DNA from: Actinomycetota bacterium
GTDB lineage: Bacteria > Actinomycetota > Acidimicrobiia > Acidimicrobiales > Ilumatobacteraceae
Length of the DNA: 38,840 bases
Direction of reading: 5' to 3'
Assembly: GCA_016870215.1 (NCBI GenBank)
Contig: VGCD01000017.1
Location: forward strand, 1 to 38,840
Shown here: positions 1-8,009 of the stretch, piece after piece
How positions within the stretch are numbered: the stretch's first letter is position 1
Layout: the number at the start of each line of letters is the position of its first letter
Translations under genes and position numbers: made by a program
Notes under the pieces: model-generated
What the model was told of the DNA's origin: nothing
The model's database searches: none
Seen by the model: only the letters and a program-made list of their open reading frames with translations

Positions 1-144
1 AGTTTGTCGGACGAAGTGCTCGACCCATTCAGCTCGCGAGGAATCAGCAACATCGCAACAGAAACCACTGTCACCGTTCGAGTGGCAGAAGGTGTGTTGT
101 TCGTGATTCAACCCGGACATCACTCGAAAGGCGTCGCCCTGTGA
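1..144 (+). CDS. Thiamine pyrophosphokinase, C-terminal fragment (partial at window edge)
   Basis: Frame 1 is open from the first base to TGA at 142-144 and encodes the last 47 residues of a protein whose beginning lies outside the window. The tail has a Pro-Phe-Ser-Ser-Arg-Gly-Ile-Ser-Asn stretch followed by alternating hydrophobic residues and a Gly-Val-Leu-Phe-Val-Ile ending. This resembles the C-terminal beta region of thiamine diphosphokinases (ThiN/TPK), where a conserved S-x-G-x-S-N segment lines the thiamine pocket. The enzyme would convert imported thiamine to thiamine diphosphate in the cytoplasm. Its stop overlaps the GTG of the thiamine-binding protein gene (GTGA), implying translational coupling, and this context is a main support for the call. 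Only a short tail is visible, so identification is moderate. Confidence 0.6.
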   Translation, partial: SLSDEVLDPFSSRGISNIATETTVTVRVAEGVLFVIQPGHHSKGVAL

Positions 145-1166
145 AAAACAAGCCAACGAAACAAACGACCATGACACGAACAACAATTGCGAGAATCGCG
201 CTGTTGTCGCTGGTTGGGCTGTCGGCCTGCTCAGCATCTGGCGCCAATGGCAATTCTGCCGAACAAAGATCTGTGACCCTGCTTGCGTACGATGCATTCA
301 CACCACAAGAGGGCATCTTTGAGCCCTTCACTGCAGACACCGGTATCGAGGTGAAGATTGTGACCGGTGGCGACACCGGAACTCTTGTGTCGAAGGCGAT
401 ACTCACGGCCGGCAACCCTGAAGCAGATGTTCTTTGGGGCGTCGACAACACATTCCTTGCACGTGTGCAGGAGGCAGACGTACTTGACACCATCGAGGCC
501 GTAGATACCGGCGACGTCTGCATCAATATTCACGATGACTACTTCGAGAATGCAGGACTAAGGCCACCGTCATCATTGGCTGACCTGATTGACCCTGCAT
601 ACAAAAGCATGCTCGTGGTGCAGGATCCGCGAACAAGTTCGCCGGGGCTCGCCTTTCTTCTTGCAACAATCGCCACTTTCGGAGAGAGCGGCTGGCGTGA
701 CTATTGGACACAGCTTCGAACAAACGGCGTGAAAGTTGTCAGCGATTGGACCTCTGCATACACCGTTGAGTTCTCGGGGTCCACGGGCAAAGGAAGTCGC
801 CCACTCGTGGTCAGTTATGGGTCGTCACCGCCAGCTGAAGTTCTGTACAGCGACCCACCGGTGACTGAGCCGCCTACATCGGTAATGGAATCCTCGTGTT
901 TCCGTCAGATCGAATATGTGGGCCGACTAAAAGGCACCAAGAGACCAAAAGAGGCCGACAAACTCATTGAGTTCTTGCTTGGGAAAACCTTCCAAGAATC
1001 CATGCCCCTCACCCTGTTTGTGTTTCCTGTGAATGAATCTGCTGAGTTGCCAGAAGTGTTCGAGAAGTTCGCAATACAACCAAGTAACTCTCTGACTATT
1101 GATGCTGACGCCATCGCGGCAAACCGTGAGCTGTGGATCGAGCAATGGGCCGACACAGCGCTCTGA
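141..1166 (+). CDS. thiB: Thiamine ABC transporter substrate-binding lipoprotein (ThiB-like)
   Basis: Captures thiamine (or its phosphates) outside the membrane and delivers it to ThiP. The GTG start at 141 overlaps the preceding stop; ATG 171 is an equally plausible start and gives a shorter signal peptide. A lipobox Leu-Ser-Ala-Cys puts the lipid anchor at Cys30. Family motifs are the LLAYDAF start of the mature domain, ADVLWGVDNTFL, the GDVCIN strand, a DPRTSSPGLAFLLATIATFG block, VVSYGSSPPAEV, and CFRQIEYVGRLKGT near the end. The 341-residue length is normal. Compared with E. coli ThiB, the segment between VQEADVLD (about residue 115) and VDTGDVCIN (about 121) seems to lack roughly 20 residues of a loop. 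The upstream TPK tail and downstream ThiP/ThiQ support thiamine over iron or another ligand. Confidence 0.85.
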   Translation: MKNKPTKQTTMTRTTIARIALLSLVGLSACSASGANGNSAEQRSVTLLAYDAFTPQEGIFEPFTADTGIEVKIVTGGDTGTLVSKAILTAGNPEADVLWGVDNTFLARVQEADVLDTIEAVDTGDVCINIHDDYFENAGLRPPSSLADLIDPAYKSMLVVQDPRTSSPGLAFLLATIATFGESGWRDYWTQLRTNGVKVVSDWTSAYTVEFSGSTGKGSRPLVVSYGSSPPAEVLYSDPPVTEPPTSVMESSCFRQIEYVGRLKGTKRPKEADKLIEFLLGKTFQESMPLTLFVFPVNESAELPEVFEKFAIQPSNSLTIDADAIAANRELWIEQWADTAL

Positions 1167-2743
1167 CACCGGGCGTCTCCGTGACCCGATTCGATGACAA
1201 GCCAGTTGTCTTCAACAGGATTGTCACGTTTCTGCTGCTGCTTCCTGTCGGTCTATTGACCGTCTTCTACGTACTGCCGACACTGAACCTCATCACATCA
1301 GCCACCTCGGCTTCGTCGGCGGTCGAACATCTCACCTCAAGGTCCACCTGGAATGTTCTGTGGTTCACCACGTGGCAAGCAGCGCTCAGCACACTTCTCA
1401 CACTCGTCGTCGCTCTACCGGTCACATGGGCAGTGTCAGTCTTCCGATTTCGTGGTCGCTCCATCGCACAGGCAGTCATGGTCACTCCATTTGTCATGCC
1501 ATCAGTAGTGGTAGCTGCTGCGGTGCGCTCGATCATCCCCGGCAACGACGACACCGGATTGATTCCCATCTTGATTGCGCACTGCATTTTCAATGTGGCT
1601 GTTGTCGTTCGCGTCGTCGGCGGGCGGTGGAGTCTGATTCCACGCGATGTCATCCACGCCGCCATGTCGTTGGGTGCCAGCCCATACAAAGTATTCACGA
1701 CAGTGACGCTTCCCCTCCTTCGTCGTTCGCTTGCCGCTACAAGTGCTCTGGTGTTCGCCTTCACATTCATGTCCTATGGCGTGGTCGCGATTCTCGGCGG
1801 CCCGACATACCGAACCATCGAAGTGGAGATTTTCGCCCAGGCCGTCGCCTTCGGGGACGTCGAAGAAGCTGTGGTTCTCTCAATCCTGCAGGTTGTTGCA
1901 GTCGGATTGCTGTTCACTCTCACCTCTGGGGAATCACCAATCTCACAGCGCACGGCAGCATCACGCGGCGTACCGCTCACGCTTCATCCTCGCAGTCGAA
2001 CAATCAGAATTTTCCTCACAATCTCGTGTGCACTCATGTGTGCCCCTTTTGTCTTCCTTATTCGAAGGTCGTTCGGCAGCGAAGGAACTTTCACCACTGT
2101 CGGATGGCGGGCACTGTGGGACAATTCACTTTCGACTGTTGGTGTCGATGTTCCCCGTGCCGCCCTCAACACACTTGTGTTTGCAGTCGGGTGTGTCGTC
2201 ATCACACTTCCCTGTGCCGTCATCATTGCCACAGCACGTCAGCGCATGGTGATACGAGCTCGACAAGTGGAGCTACTCACCGCGGGTCCGGTGATCACTT
2301 CTGGTGTCATCCTCGGGTTCGGTGCCCTCATAACCTTTGACACCTCGCCGATGGACTGGCGCACTTCGACATGGCTCATTCCAGTCATGCACGGTGTCGT
2401 GGCACTTCCGCTCGCCACTCGCATCATTGTTCAATCACTCTTGGAAATTCCGCAAGGACAGCGTGAAGTAGCAGCAACTCTCGGGGCTGGTCCCTTCGGT
2501 ACATGGTGGACGATTGATATCAGCGCATCACGTCGCGCACTTCAATCTGCCGCTGGGGTCTCTGCGGCACTTTCGATCGGTGAGTTCGGCGCCACGTCAT
2601 TTCTCAGTCGACAAGACAGCCAAACTTTGCCCGTGGTTCTCGCTCAATTGCTCGGCCGACCAGGCGAGATCGTGCAGGCCGCTGGCTTCGCCGTCTCTCT
2701 ACTCATGGCAACGTTCGTGGCTCTGGTGGTTGCCCGTGCTTGA
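1145..2743 (+). CDS. thiP: Thiamine ABC transporter permease (ThiP-like)
   Basis: Inner-membrane channel of the thiamine importer. The protein has about twelve hydrophobic segments arranged as two homologous binding-protein-dependent permease halves. Each half carries an EAA-type loop that docks the ATPase: AAMSLGASPYKVFTTVTLPLL in the first half and EVAATLGAGPFGTWWTIDI in the second. This two-in-one architecture and a length of about 530 residues match E. coli ThiP. ATG 1145 overlaps thiB by 22 nt; GTG 1133 and GTG 1181 are in-frame alternatives, and no strong Shine-Dalgarno sequence decides between them. The 3' end overlaps the start of the ATPase gene by 8 nt. Family FutB/CysU-like iron or sulfate permeases are the main alternative, but the ThiB neighbour argues for thiamine. 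Confidence 0.85.
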   Translation: MGRHSALTPGVSVTRFDDKPVVFNRIVTFLLLLPVGLLTVFYVLPTLNLITSATSASSAVEHLTSRSTWNVLWFTTWQAALSTLLTLVVALPVTWAVSVFRFRGRSIAQAVMVTPFVMPSVVVAAAVRSIIPGNDDTGLIPILIAHCIFNVAVVVRVVGGRWSLIPRDVIHAAMSLGASPYKVFTTVTLPLLRRSLAATSALVFAFTFMSYGVVAILGGPTYRTIEVEIFAQAVAFGDVEEAVVLSILQVVAVGLLFTLTSGESPISQRTAASRGVPLTLHPRSRTIRIFLTISCALMCAPFVFLIRRSFGSEGTFTTVGWRALWDNSLSTVGVDVPRAALNTLVFAVGCVVITLPCAVIIATARQRMVIRARQVELLTAGPVITSGVILGFGALITFDTSPMDWRTSTWLIPVMHGVVALPLATRIIVQSLLEIPQGQREVAATLGAGPFGTWWTIDISASRRALQSAAGVSAALSIGEFGATSFLSRQDSQTLPVVLAQLLGRPGEIVQAAGFAVSLLMATFVALVVARA

Positions 2744-3398
2744 CATTCGCAATGTCTCTGTTGACTTCGATGGAAGACGAGTGATCAACGACTTCTCTCT
2801 CACCGTGACTACCGGTGAAGTGGTGGCGGTCACCGGACCAAGTGGTTGTGGAAAATCCACTCTCCTGCGCGTCATCGCCGGATTCCAACGCCTCGTGATG
2901 GGGTCGGTGTGGTTCGACGGCCAAGACCTCAGCTCGACACCACCACATCACCGTCGATTTGGGATGGTGTTTCAAGACAGCCAATTGTTCTCGCACATGA
3001 ATGTCGGGAGCAATGTTGCATACGGGCTGCGTGCAATGGGTGTCGACAAAAGAAAGGTTCGAGAGCAGGTCGAGCAGATACTCGACTTCGTCAACTTGAG
3101 TGGTTACGAAACTCGAGATGTGACCACGCTGTCTGGTGGCGAAACACGACGCGTTGCCCTTGCACGAACGTTGATTGTTGAACCGCGACTGCTGCTACTT
3201 GACGAACCATTGACTGGGCTCGATGCAGACCTTCACGACCAACTGCAGCGTGACCTTGTGACCATGCTGACCGACATGAACATCCCTACGCTGCTCGTGA
3301 CTCATGACCCACGCGAGGCATCGACCATCGCACACCGAACCGTGTCGCTATCGTTGCTTCATGGCGACTCACACGGTCGAGGAACTACCGCTCGCTGA
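2736..3398 (+). CDS. thiQ: Thiamine ABC transporter ATP-binding protein (ThiQ-like)
   Basis: Cytoplasmic ATPase that powers ThiP. The Walker A motif GPSGCGKST lies near residue 31, followed by a Q-loop (GMVFQDSQLF), the signature LSGGETRR, Walker B LLLLDEP with the D-loop TGLD, and the switch histidine in LLVTHDPREA. At about 220 residues it has the compact size of ThiQ, without the C-terminal regulatory TOBE domain seen in MalK or FbpC. I placed the start at GTG 2736 because the conserved ABC fold begins immediately there (LDIRNVSVDF); the open frame extends further upstream but only inside thiP. It overlaps thiP by 8 nt and its 3' end overlaps the next gene by 38 nt, so all are probably co-translated. 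Confidence 0.88.
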   Translation: MLDIRNVSVDFDGRRVINDFSLTVTTGEVVAVTGPSGCGKSTLLRVIAGFQRLVMGSVWFDGQDLSSTPPHHRRFGMVFQDSQLFSHMNVGSNVAYGLRAMGVDKRKVREQVEQILDFVNLSGYETRDVTTLSGGETRRVALARTLIVEPRLLLLDEPLTGLDADLHDQLQRDLVTMLTDMNIPTLLVTHDPREASTIAHRTVSLSLLHGDSHGRGTTAR

Positions 3399-3819
3399 CA
3401 TCCTCGAGTTGCGCATGAAAGTGCTTCGCAAAGGAACGCCGTCGTCAAATCCGTCATATTCCGAAGACAGCGACTCGTCGACGGTCCATCTCGGCGTGCG
3501 CGACTCGGGCCGCGTGATCGCGGTGTCGTCATGGATCAATCGGCCGTTTCCACACGACACAACATCCGTTGCGATTCAGCTGAAGGGCATGGCAGTCGAC
3601 GAGGCCCTTCAAGGCAGTGGCTTCGGTCGCCTGATCATCGATGCAGGTGAAGCACATGCACGGCAACGTGGTGCATCAATTGTGTGGGCACGCGCACGCG
3701 ATGCTGCGTTGGATTTCTACATCAAGTGTGGCTACTCCGTTGTGGGAGAGATGTTCATGGATGAGGCAACCGGAATGCCGCATCACATTGTGGTGAAACA
3801 ACTCAAGCCAGAGCGGTAG
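3361..3819 (+). CDS. GNAT family N-acetyltransferase
   Basis: A 152-residue single-domain GNAT protein that would transfer an acetyl group from acetyl-CoA to an unknown amine. The central acetyl-CoA-binding region reads LKGMAVDEALQGSGFGRLIID: a beta strand followed by the Q-x-x-G-x-G pyrophosphate loop, in the variant Q-G-S-G-F-G. The C-terminal ALDFYIKCGYSVVGE is the usual Y-x-x-x-G-F/Y region. I chose ATG 3361, which overlaps the end of thiQ by 38 nt; an earlier in-frame start exists only deeper inside thiQ. It is the last gene of the thiamine operon, but nothing in the sequence shows that its substrate is related to thiamine. It converges on the copper gene at 3832, with 12 nt between them. 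Confidence 0.8.
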   Translation: MATHTVEELPLADILELRMKVLRKGTPSSNPSYSEDSDSSTVHLGVRDSGRVIAVSSWINRPFPHDTTSVAIQLKGMAVDEALQGSGFGRLIIDAGEAHARQRGASIVWARARDAALDFYIKCGYSVVGEMFMDEATGMPHHIVVKQLKPER

Positions 3820-3831
3820 TTAACAAGTTCA

Positions 3832-5475
3832 TTAGTCGACCACCTTCACAGAGGTGGAATACGACAAGGTTGCATTCTTTGTTGGTGTCACCACAACATC
3901 GAGAGACCATTCCCCGGGATAAGGAATTTGGGCAACTCCACTCCAGTGGTTTGGGCCAAGCTCGATCATGTCGACTGGAATTGTCGGAATGTCGCGTGAA
4001 GGAAGTTGTAGACGAACTTCCACATTCTCGACAGGAGATAAAGAACCACCTGGTGGACTGAACAGTGTGTGTATTTCGACGGTGCCAACGCGAGCAGGAC
4101 TAACCGTGATGTCTGCCAGCACGCCACCTTGCACCAACGTCACAGATGAATATGCACTTCCCCCATCACCTGAAGTTGGAGACGTCGACACCATGACCGC
4201 TGCCAGACCAAGAACCACAATCGCTACGAGCGCCTCAGAGCGAAGTGCCCGTTTCAATGCACCGGTATTGCCCTGCGTGAGTCGCCGGCGAATTCCTGTT
4301 CCGATTGCGACCGCGAGAATTACCAACCCAACCTTGGCGAGAAGAGCTCGGCCGTATGTCGTGTCGAAAACACCGCTTCGGTCTTCAATGAGCATCCAAG
4401 CCTGCACACTTCCGGTCAGAACGACAACCGGCATAGCCCACGTGAAGACGCGAGAGAGGCGCGACAGGTGTTGATTTGCATCGTCATCTTCGCCGGTATC
4501 GAATACCTCGTGACCCACAACCACCGCTGCAAGGAGAGTGCCGATCCAGACACCGATAGCCGAAAGATGAACCGCGTCGAGTGCGACGAGCAATGCCGCC
4601 CACGGACGTGCACTCGCATGTCCGCTCGCGCTGAAAGTGAGCACGATGCCAAGCGTGGCAAGGCCCACGGCGTTCAACCACAACGAGGATCGTCGGCGAA
4701 TGATTACTGGCGAGAACAAGATGACGAGCACAAGCACCAAACTCACCCTGGCAACGAGGGCCACACCGAGGCGAGTTGCCATGACGTCACTGATGAGCCC
4801 CGTGTCGAATACATCACCCCAGCGACCGTTTGTCGTGTAAGGACCCTGCAACAACAAAATGCCTACTGATGAGGTAGCCAAGCCTGCAAGACAAACAGCC
4901 GACATGAGACGTGATCTGTGGTTCAACAGGACATCACCACCAGCGGTCACGATCATCACTCCGATGAGCAAAGTGATTGCAAGAAGAGAAAAGAACCGGA
5001 TAACACCGATTGCAACACCGAGAGATTCATCACGCGACTGCGAGGCCACGATGTTCTGGAGCAGATCAGACGCTGACCCGCTTGACACTTTGCCCACCTC
5101 AAAGGGGAACGCACCTGTCACCGGATGACCATCAACACTGGTGACGCGCCACACCACCACATACGGTCCGTCTGCCAAAGGCATGACACTTGCCCTCACA
5201 ACAGATTGATCAACAACATCTCGTACGAGGTCGCCGACTTCCATCTCACGACCAGCGTCATCAAACACCTTCAACGACCCGAGCCGTGGTTCGACGGTCT
5301 CATCGAAATCAAGCACGATTTCGTCGGGTGACTTCGACACCACCGATGACGCTGCTGGGGTACTTCCATCGAGCGTTGCATGCGCTGAGGCCACACTCGG
5401 CAAAGACAATGCCGCTACTAATCCGACGATGACGGCACTGCAACGACGAAAAATTGAAAGTGATGTTGACGTCAT
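3832..5475 (-). CDS. CopC-CopD fusion copper resistance/uptake protein (YcnJ-like)
   Basis: A 547-residue membrane protein that fuses an extracytoplasmic copper-binding CopC domain to a multi-spanning CopD domain. A signal peptide ends at Ala31, so the mature protein begins with His32 (HATLDGSTP), the amino-terminal copper ligand typical of CopC. The other expected ligands sit in VTSVDGHPVTG (Asp115, His117). Residues 155-435 form about eight hydrophobic helices with conserved histidines (ALDAVHLSAIGVWIGT is the diagnostic CopD segment). The last 100 residues form a beta-rich domain after TM8. YcnJ-type fusions handle copper acquisition in Bacillus. The start lies 1 nt downstream of the stop of the mycothiol-type gene, so the two are almost certainly co-transcribed. 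Confidence 0.9.
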   Translation of the reverse strand: MTSTSLSIFRRCSAVIVGLVAALSLPSVASAHATLDGSTPAASSVVSKSPDEIVLDFDETVEPRLGSLKVFDDAGREMEVGDLVRDVVDQSVVRASVMPLADGPYVVVWRVTSVDGHPVTGAFPFEVGKVSSGSASDLLQNIVASQSRDESLGVAIGVIRFFSLLAITLLIGVMIVTAGGDVLLNHRSRLMSAVCLAGLATSSVGILLLQGPYTTNGRWGDVFDTGLISDVMATRLGVALVARVSLVLVLVILFSPVIIRRRSSLWLNAVGLATLGIVLTFSASGHASARPWAALLVALDAVHLSAIGVWIGTLLAAVVVGHEVFDTGEDDDANQHLSRLSRVFTWAMPVVVLTGSVQAWMLIEDRSGVFDTTYGRALLAKVGLVILAVAIGTGIRRRLTQGNTGALKRALRSEALVAIVVLGLAAVMVSTSPTSGDGGSAYSSVTLVQGGVLADITVSPARVGTVEIHTLFSPPGGSLSPVENVEVRLQLPSRDIPTIPVDMIELGPNHWSGVAQIPYPGEWSLDVVVTPTKNATLSYSTSVKVVD

Positions 5476-5476
5476 G

Positions 5477-6124
5477 TCAGATTCCTGGTCCTGGCTCTAC
5501 ACCTTCGATACTGGTCCGCTGCAGCAACCATGCCAGTCGCTTGGCATCTGGAAGTCTTCGAACGTGCTCAGGGAAGTCTTTGACGCCCATTGGCTGCGAT
5601 GCTCGCCATGCCATGAGTTGACGATCAAGCTCGAAGCGCACATAGTCGTTCGGCCAGTTGGCCCACGTGTAGGCATAACCAAGATCAGACGTATGAACGA
5701 CGACTTCCCGCCAACGACGAAAGACCGACTCTTCCAAGGTGACCTCAGCTCCGGTGAGAAGTCGACCCTTTGATGCCCACACTTCTGCGCTCGCCCGAGC
5801 CCACGCGCCTTCGAGTTCCCATATTGAGGTTCGCACCTCCGACACGATGACGCTGAAGTCTCGGTTGGCACCGTCGTCAATGTCTGCGTCACGCTTGGCG
5901 CGACCACCCGGGTACTGCTCCCCCACGAGGCCGTCTTCTGCAGCGACAAAAAATCTCCTGAGGCCCTCAGCATTTCGCGCGATATGACTGAGCACATGAG
6001 CCCTGCTCCAATTCGGAAGCAACGATGGTTCACGCACAGATGTCGGCTCGATGCTGTCGACCAGCCCGAGAAGAGTTTGATGTGCTGACGCACAGCCTTC
6101 GACATACCTATCGAGCACACTCAT
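5477..6124 (-). CDS. Mycothiol-dependent maleylpyruvate isomerase family protein
   Basis: A 215-residue cytosolic DinB-like four-helix protein of the MDMPI family, which in Actinobacteria uses mycothiol as cofactor. The metal site is visible: His47 in AHVLSHIAR and the E-x3-H pair Glu140/His144 in WREVVVHTSDLG, spaced as in the Corynebacterium enzyme. The region after it, TWANWPNDYV, is the usual D/N-W-P segment. True maleylpyruvate isomerases sit with gentisate genes, which are absent here, so the substrate is unknown. A short-spaced Shine-Dalgarno sequence (GGAG at 6129-6132) precedes the ATG. It lies 1 nt upstream of copCD, pairing a low-molecular-weight thiol enzyme with a copper transporter. 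Confidence 0.82.
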   Translation of the reverse strand: MSVLDRYVEGCASAHQTLLGLVDSIEPTSVREPSLLPNWSRAHVLSHIARNAEGLRRFFVAAEDGLVGEQYPGGRAKRDADIDDGANRDFSVIVSEVRTSIWELEGAWARASAEVWASKGRLLTGAEVTLEESVFRRWREVVVHTSDLGYAYTWANWPNDYVRFELDRQLMAWRASQPMGVKDFPEHVRRLPDAKRLAWLLQRTSIEGVEPGPGI

Positions 6125-6169
6125 ATGACTCCGTCAGGCTACGGCTAGTTCCCTCACCGCCTCCAGCGA

Positions 6170-6946
6170 TTAGCTACCGCGACGAGGAATGATTGCTATT
6201 GAGCCGTCTGGCTCGGTGTGAACATTCACTGAGACTCCGTAGAACTCGGCAAGTGTCTCTGATCTCAGCACTTCCGTCGGTGTTCCGCTCGCCACGACAT
6301 GGCCTTCATGAATCAGGCTCAAACGATCCGCATAGGTTCCGGCAAGAGTCAGGTCATGCATTGCAGACACGACAGTGAGGCCGTGCTCGCGTCGCAACTT
6401 GTCGACCAACTCGAGAGCTTTCTGCTGATGTCCAATATCGAGCGCACTTGTCGGCTCATCGAGCAGCAGCACCGGTGCTTCCTGAGCGATGGCTCGTGCA
6501 ACCACGAGTCGCTGACGCTCTCCGCCAGACAGATTGGCCAGCTTTCGATCTGCGAGTGACTGTAAGTCGAGACGCGAAAGGATGTCGTCGACAAATGACT
6601 TGTCGTGATGTGCCTCGGAACCAAAATGTGACACGAAAGGATTTCTCCCGAGCAACACGTACTCTCGGCCCGTCATGTCTGGTGGTAGTACCGGCGTTTG
6701 TGGCACATATGCAATCAGTTGCGCTCGGCGACGTTGCGGGCGCGAAGAAAGCGCCACGCCATCGACCAGAACTCGCCCCGTATGTGGCGTGGTGCCGACA
6801 ATTGCGCGCAACAACGACGACTTGCCTGCACCATTGGGCCCGATCAAACACAGCCACTCGCCTGGCTTCACCAAATCGCTGAAGCCAACCAATGCCTGGC
6901 TACGGTCATAACTGACAGAGACGTTTTCGAGGGCGAGCGACGTCAT
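6170..6946 (-). CDS. btuD: Vitamin B12 ABC transporter ATP-binding protein (BtuD-like)
   Basis: A 258-residue ATPase of the FecE/BtuD/HmuV group that drives the adjacent FecCD permease. Walker A GPNGAGKS is at residues 36-43. The Q-loop YVPQTPVLPP, the signature LSGGERQRLVVARA, Walker B VLLLDEPTSALD and the switch His in AMHDLTLAG follow. The C-terminal tail with LAEFYGVSV is typical of this group. The ATG overlaps the permease stop by 4 nt (ATGA). From the protein alone, heme or siderophore transport would be equally possible; the cobalamin riboswitch upstream of the first gene makes cobalamin the best ligand. Confidence 0.88.
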   Translation of the reverse strand: MTSLALENVSVSYDRSQALVGFSDLVKPGEWLCLIGPNGAGKSSLLRAIVGTTPHTGRVLVDGVALSSRPQRRRAQLIAYVPQTPVLPPDMTGREYVLLGRNPFVSHFGSEAHHDKSFVDDILSRLDLQSLADRKLANLSGGERQRLVVARAIAQEAPVLLLDEPTSALDIGHQQKALELVDKLRREHGLTVVSAMHDLTLAGTYADRLSLIHEGHVVASGTPTEVLRSETLAEFYGVSVNVHTEPDGSIAIIPRRGS

Positions 6947-7986
6947 CGGGCCACCTGCCGAGTACGAAGCAACAGCAGGAAGAACGGCGCGCCAAGAAAT
7001 GCCGTCACAACACCTATTGGTGTCTCTGCAGGATTATCAAGAATTCGACCCGGAATGTCGGCAAGTATCAGAAATGCTGCACCAACAAACAGACTCATCG
7101 GCAAGACAACGCGATACGACGTGCCGCACAGAAGCCGCACCGCGTGCGGAACAATAATGCCAACGAAACCAATGAGCCCGCTGACTGCAACGGCAGCGGC
7201 CGTGCCGAGTGTCGCGGCGACAACAACTACGAGGCGAACCCGACGCACGTTGGTTCCGAGAGCTGATGCTTCGTCGTCACCCACTCGAAGTACATCGAGA
7301 AGTCGACGATGCAACAGCAGTGCAGTCGTACTGATGACCACATACGGAACGACCAGTCGCACGTCATCCCATGTGGCAGTCGACAACCGACCCAAGATCC
7401 ACGAGTACACCTGGCGTACGACATCAGTATTTCGCTGCAACATGAACGTCTGTAGTGCGGTTGCAAGTGAAGTAACTGCGACCCCAGCCAACACGAGCGT
7501 CGTCGATGATCGATCACCACCGAATGCGGTACCTACTACGTACGTCACGAACACCGCCAAGAGGCCCCCAATGAAGGCTGCAAGTGGAAGCGGGTCAACG
7601 AGCCAACCACTTGTTCCCGCACGATTGACGGTGAAAACGAACGTCGCACCAAGACCTGCGCCAGCTGCCACTCCGAGGAGATACGGGTCAACCAAGGGGT
7701 TTCGAAACACACCTTGATAACTCGCACCAGAGACTGACAGCATTGCTCCCACCAAGGCCGCCAACAACACTCGTGGCGTACGCACTTGCCACACGATCAA
7801 CCACTCAGATGTAGAAACTCCGCTGTCAATGGTGATGAAGGGCAACTTGTCAAGAAACACAAGCGGTACGCGCCACCACGTGGGACCGGCGGGGCCAATC
7901 ATCACGCCGGCAAGTAACGCCACACATAGTGCGGCGATACCTATGGCGAACCACCACCGGGAACTTCTCCCGATGGTGGTCACCAC
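6943..7986 (-). CDS. btuC: Vitamin B12 ABC transporter permease (FecCD family, BtuC-like)
   Basis: A permease of about 347 residues with roughly ten transmembrane helices, which as a dimer forms the channel for a large chelate. FecCD landmarks are WQVRTPRVLLAALVGAMLSVSGASYQGVFRNPLVDPYLLGVAAGAGLG near the N-terminus (quoted in parts: R-x-P-R, G-x-x-Y-Q, N-P-L-x-x-P), the Trp-Ile-Leu-Gly segment in the middle, and GLIGFVGIIVPHAVRLLCG as the ATPase-coupling loop. The frame stays open upstream to 8076, but that part lies inside btuF and is arginine-rich without a membrane helix. I therefore prefer GTG 7986, 23 nt after the btuF stop. The 3' end overlaps btuD by 4 nt. Confidence 0.88.
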   Translation of the reverse strand: MVTTIGRSSRWWFAIGIAALCVALLAGVMIGPAGPTWWRVPLVFLDKLPFITIDSGVSTSEWLIVWQVRTPRVLLAALVGAMLSVSGASYQGVFRNPLVDPYLLGVAAGAGLGATFVFTVNRAGTSGWLVDPLPLAAFIGGLLAVFVTYVVGTAFGGDRSSTTLVLAGVAVTSLATALQTFMLQRNTDVVRQVYSWILGRLSTATWDDVRLVVPYVVISTTALLLHRRLLDVLRVGDDEASALGTNVRRVRLVVVVAATLGTAAAVAVSGLIGFVGIIVPHAVRLLCGTSYRVVLPMSLFVGAAFLILADIPGRILDNPAETPIGVVTAFLGAPFFLLLLRTRQVAR

Positions 7987-8009
7987 GGTGTTGAGCGAAG
8001 ATGTCGCGA

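Noticed and set aside
71-533. Long minus-strand reading frames opposite the thiamine-binding protein gene
   Set aside because: They are antisense shadows of a gene with clear family motifs; their residue composition (Ser/Thr/Arg-rich) is typical of a wrong frame.
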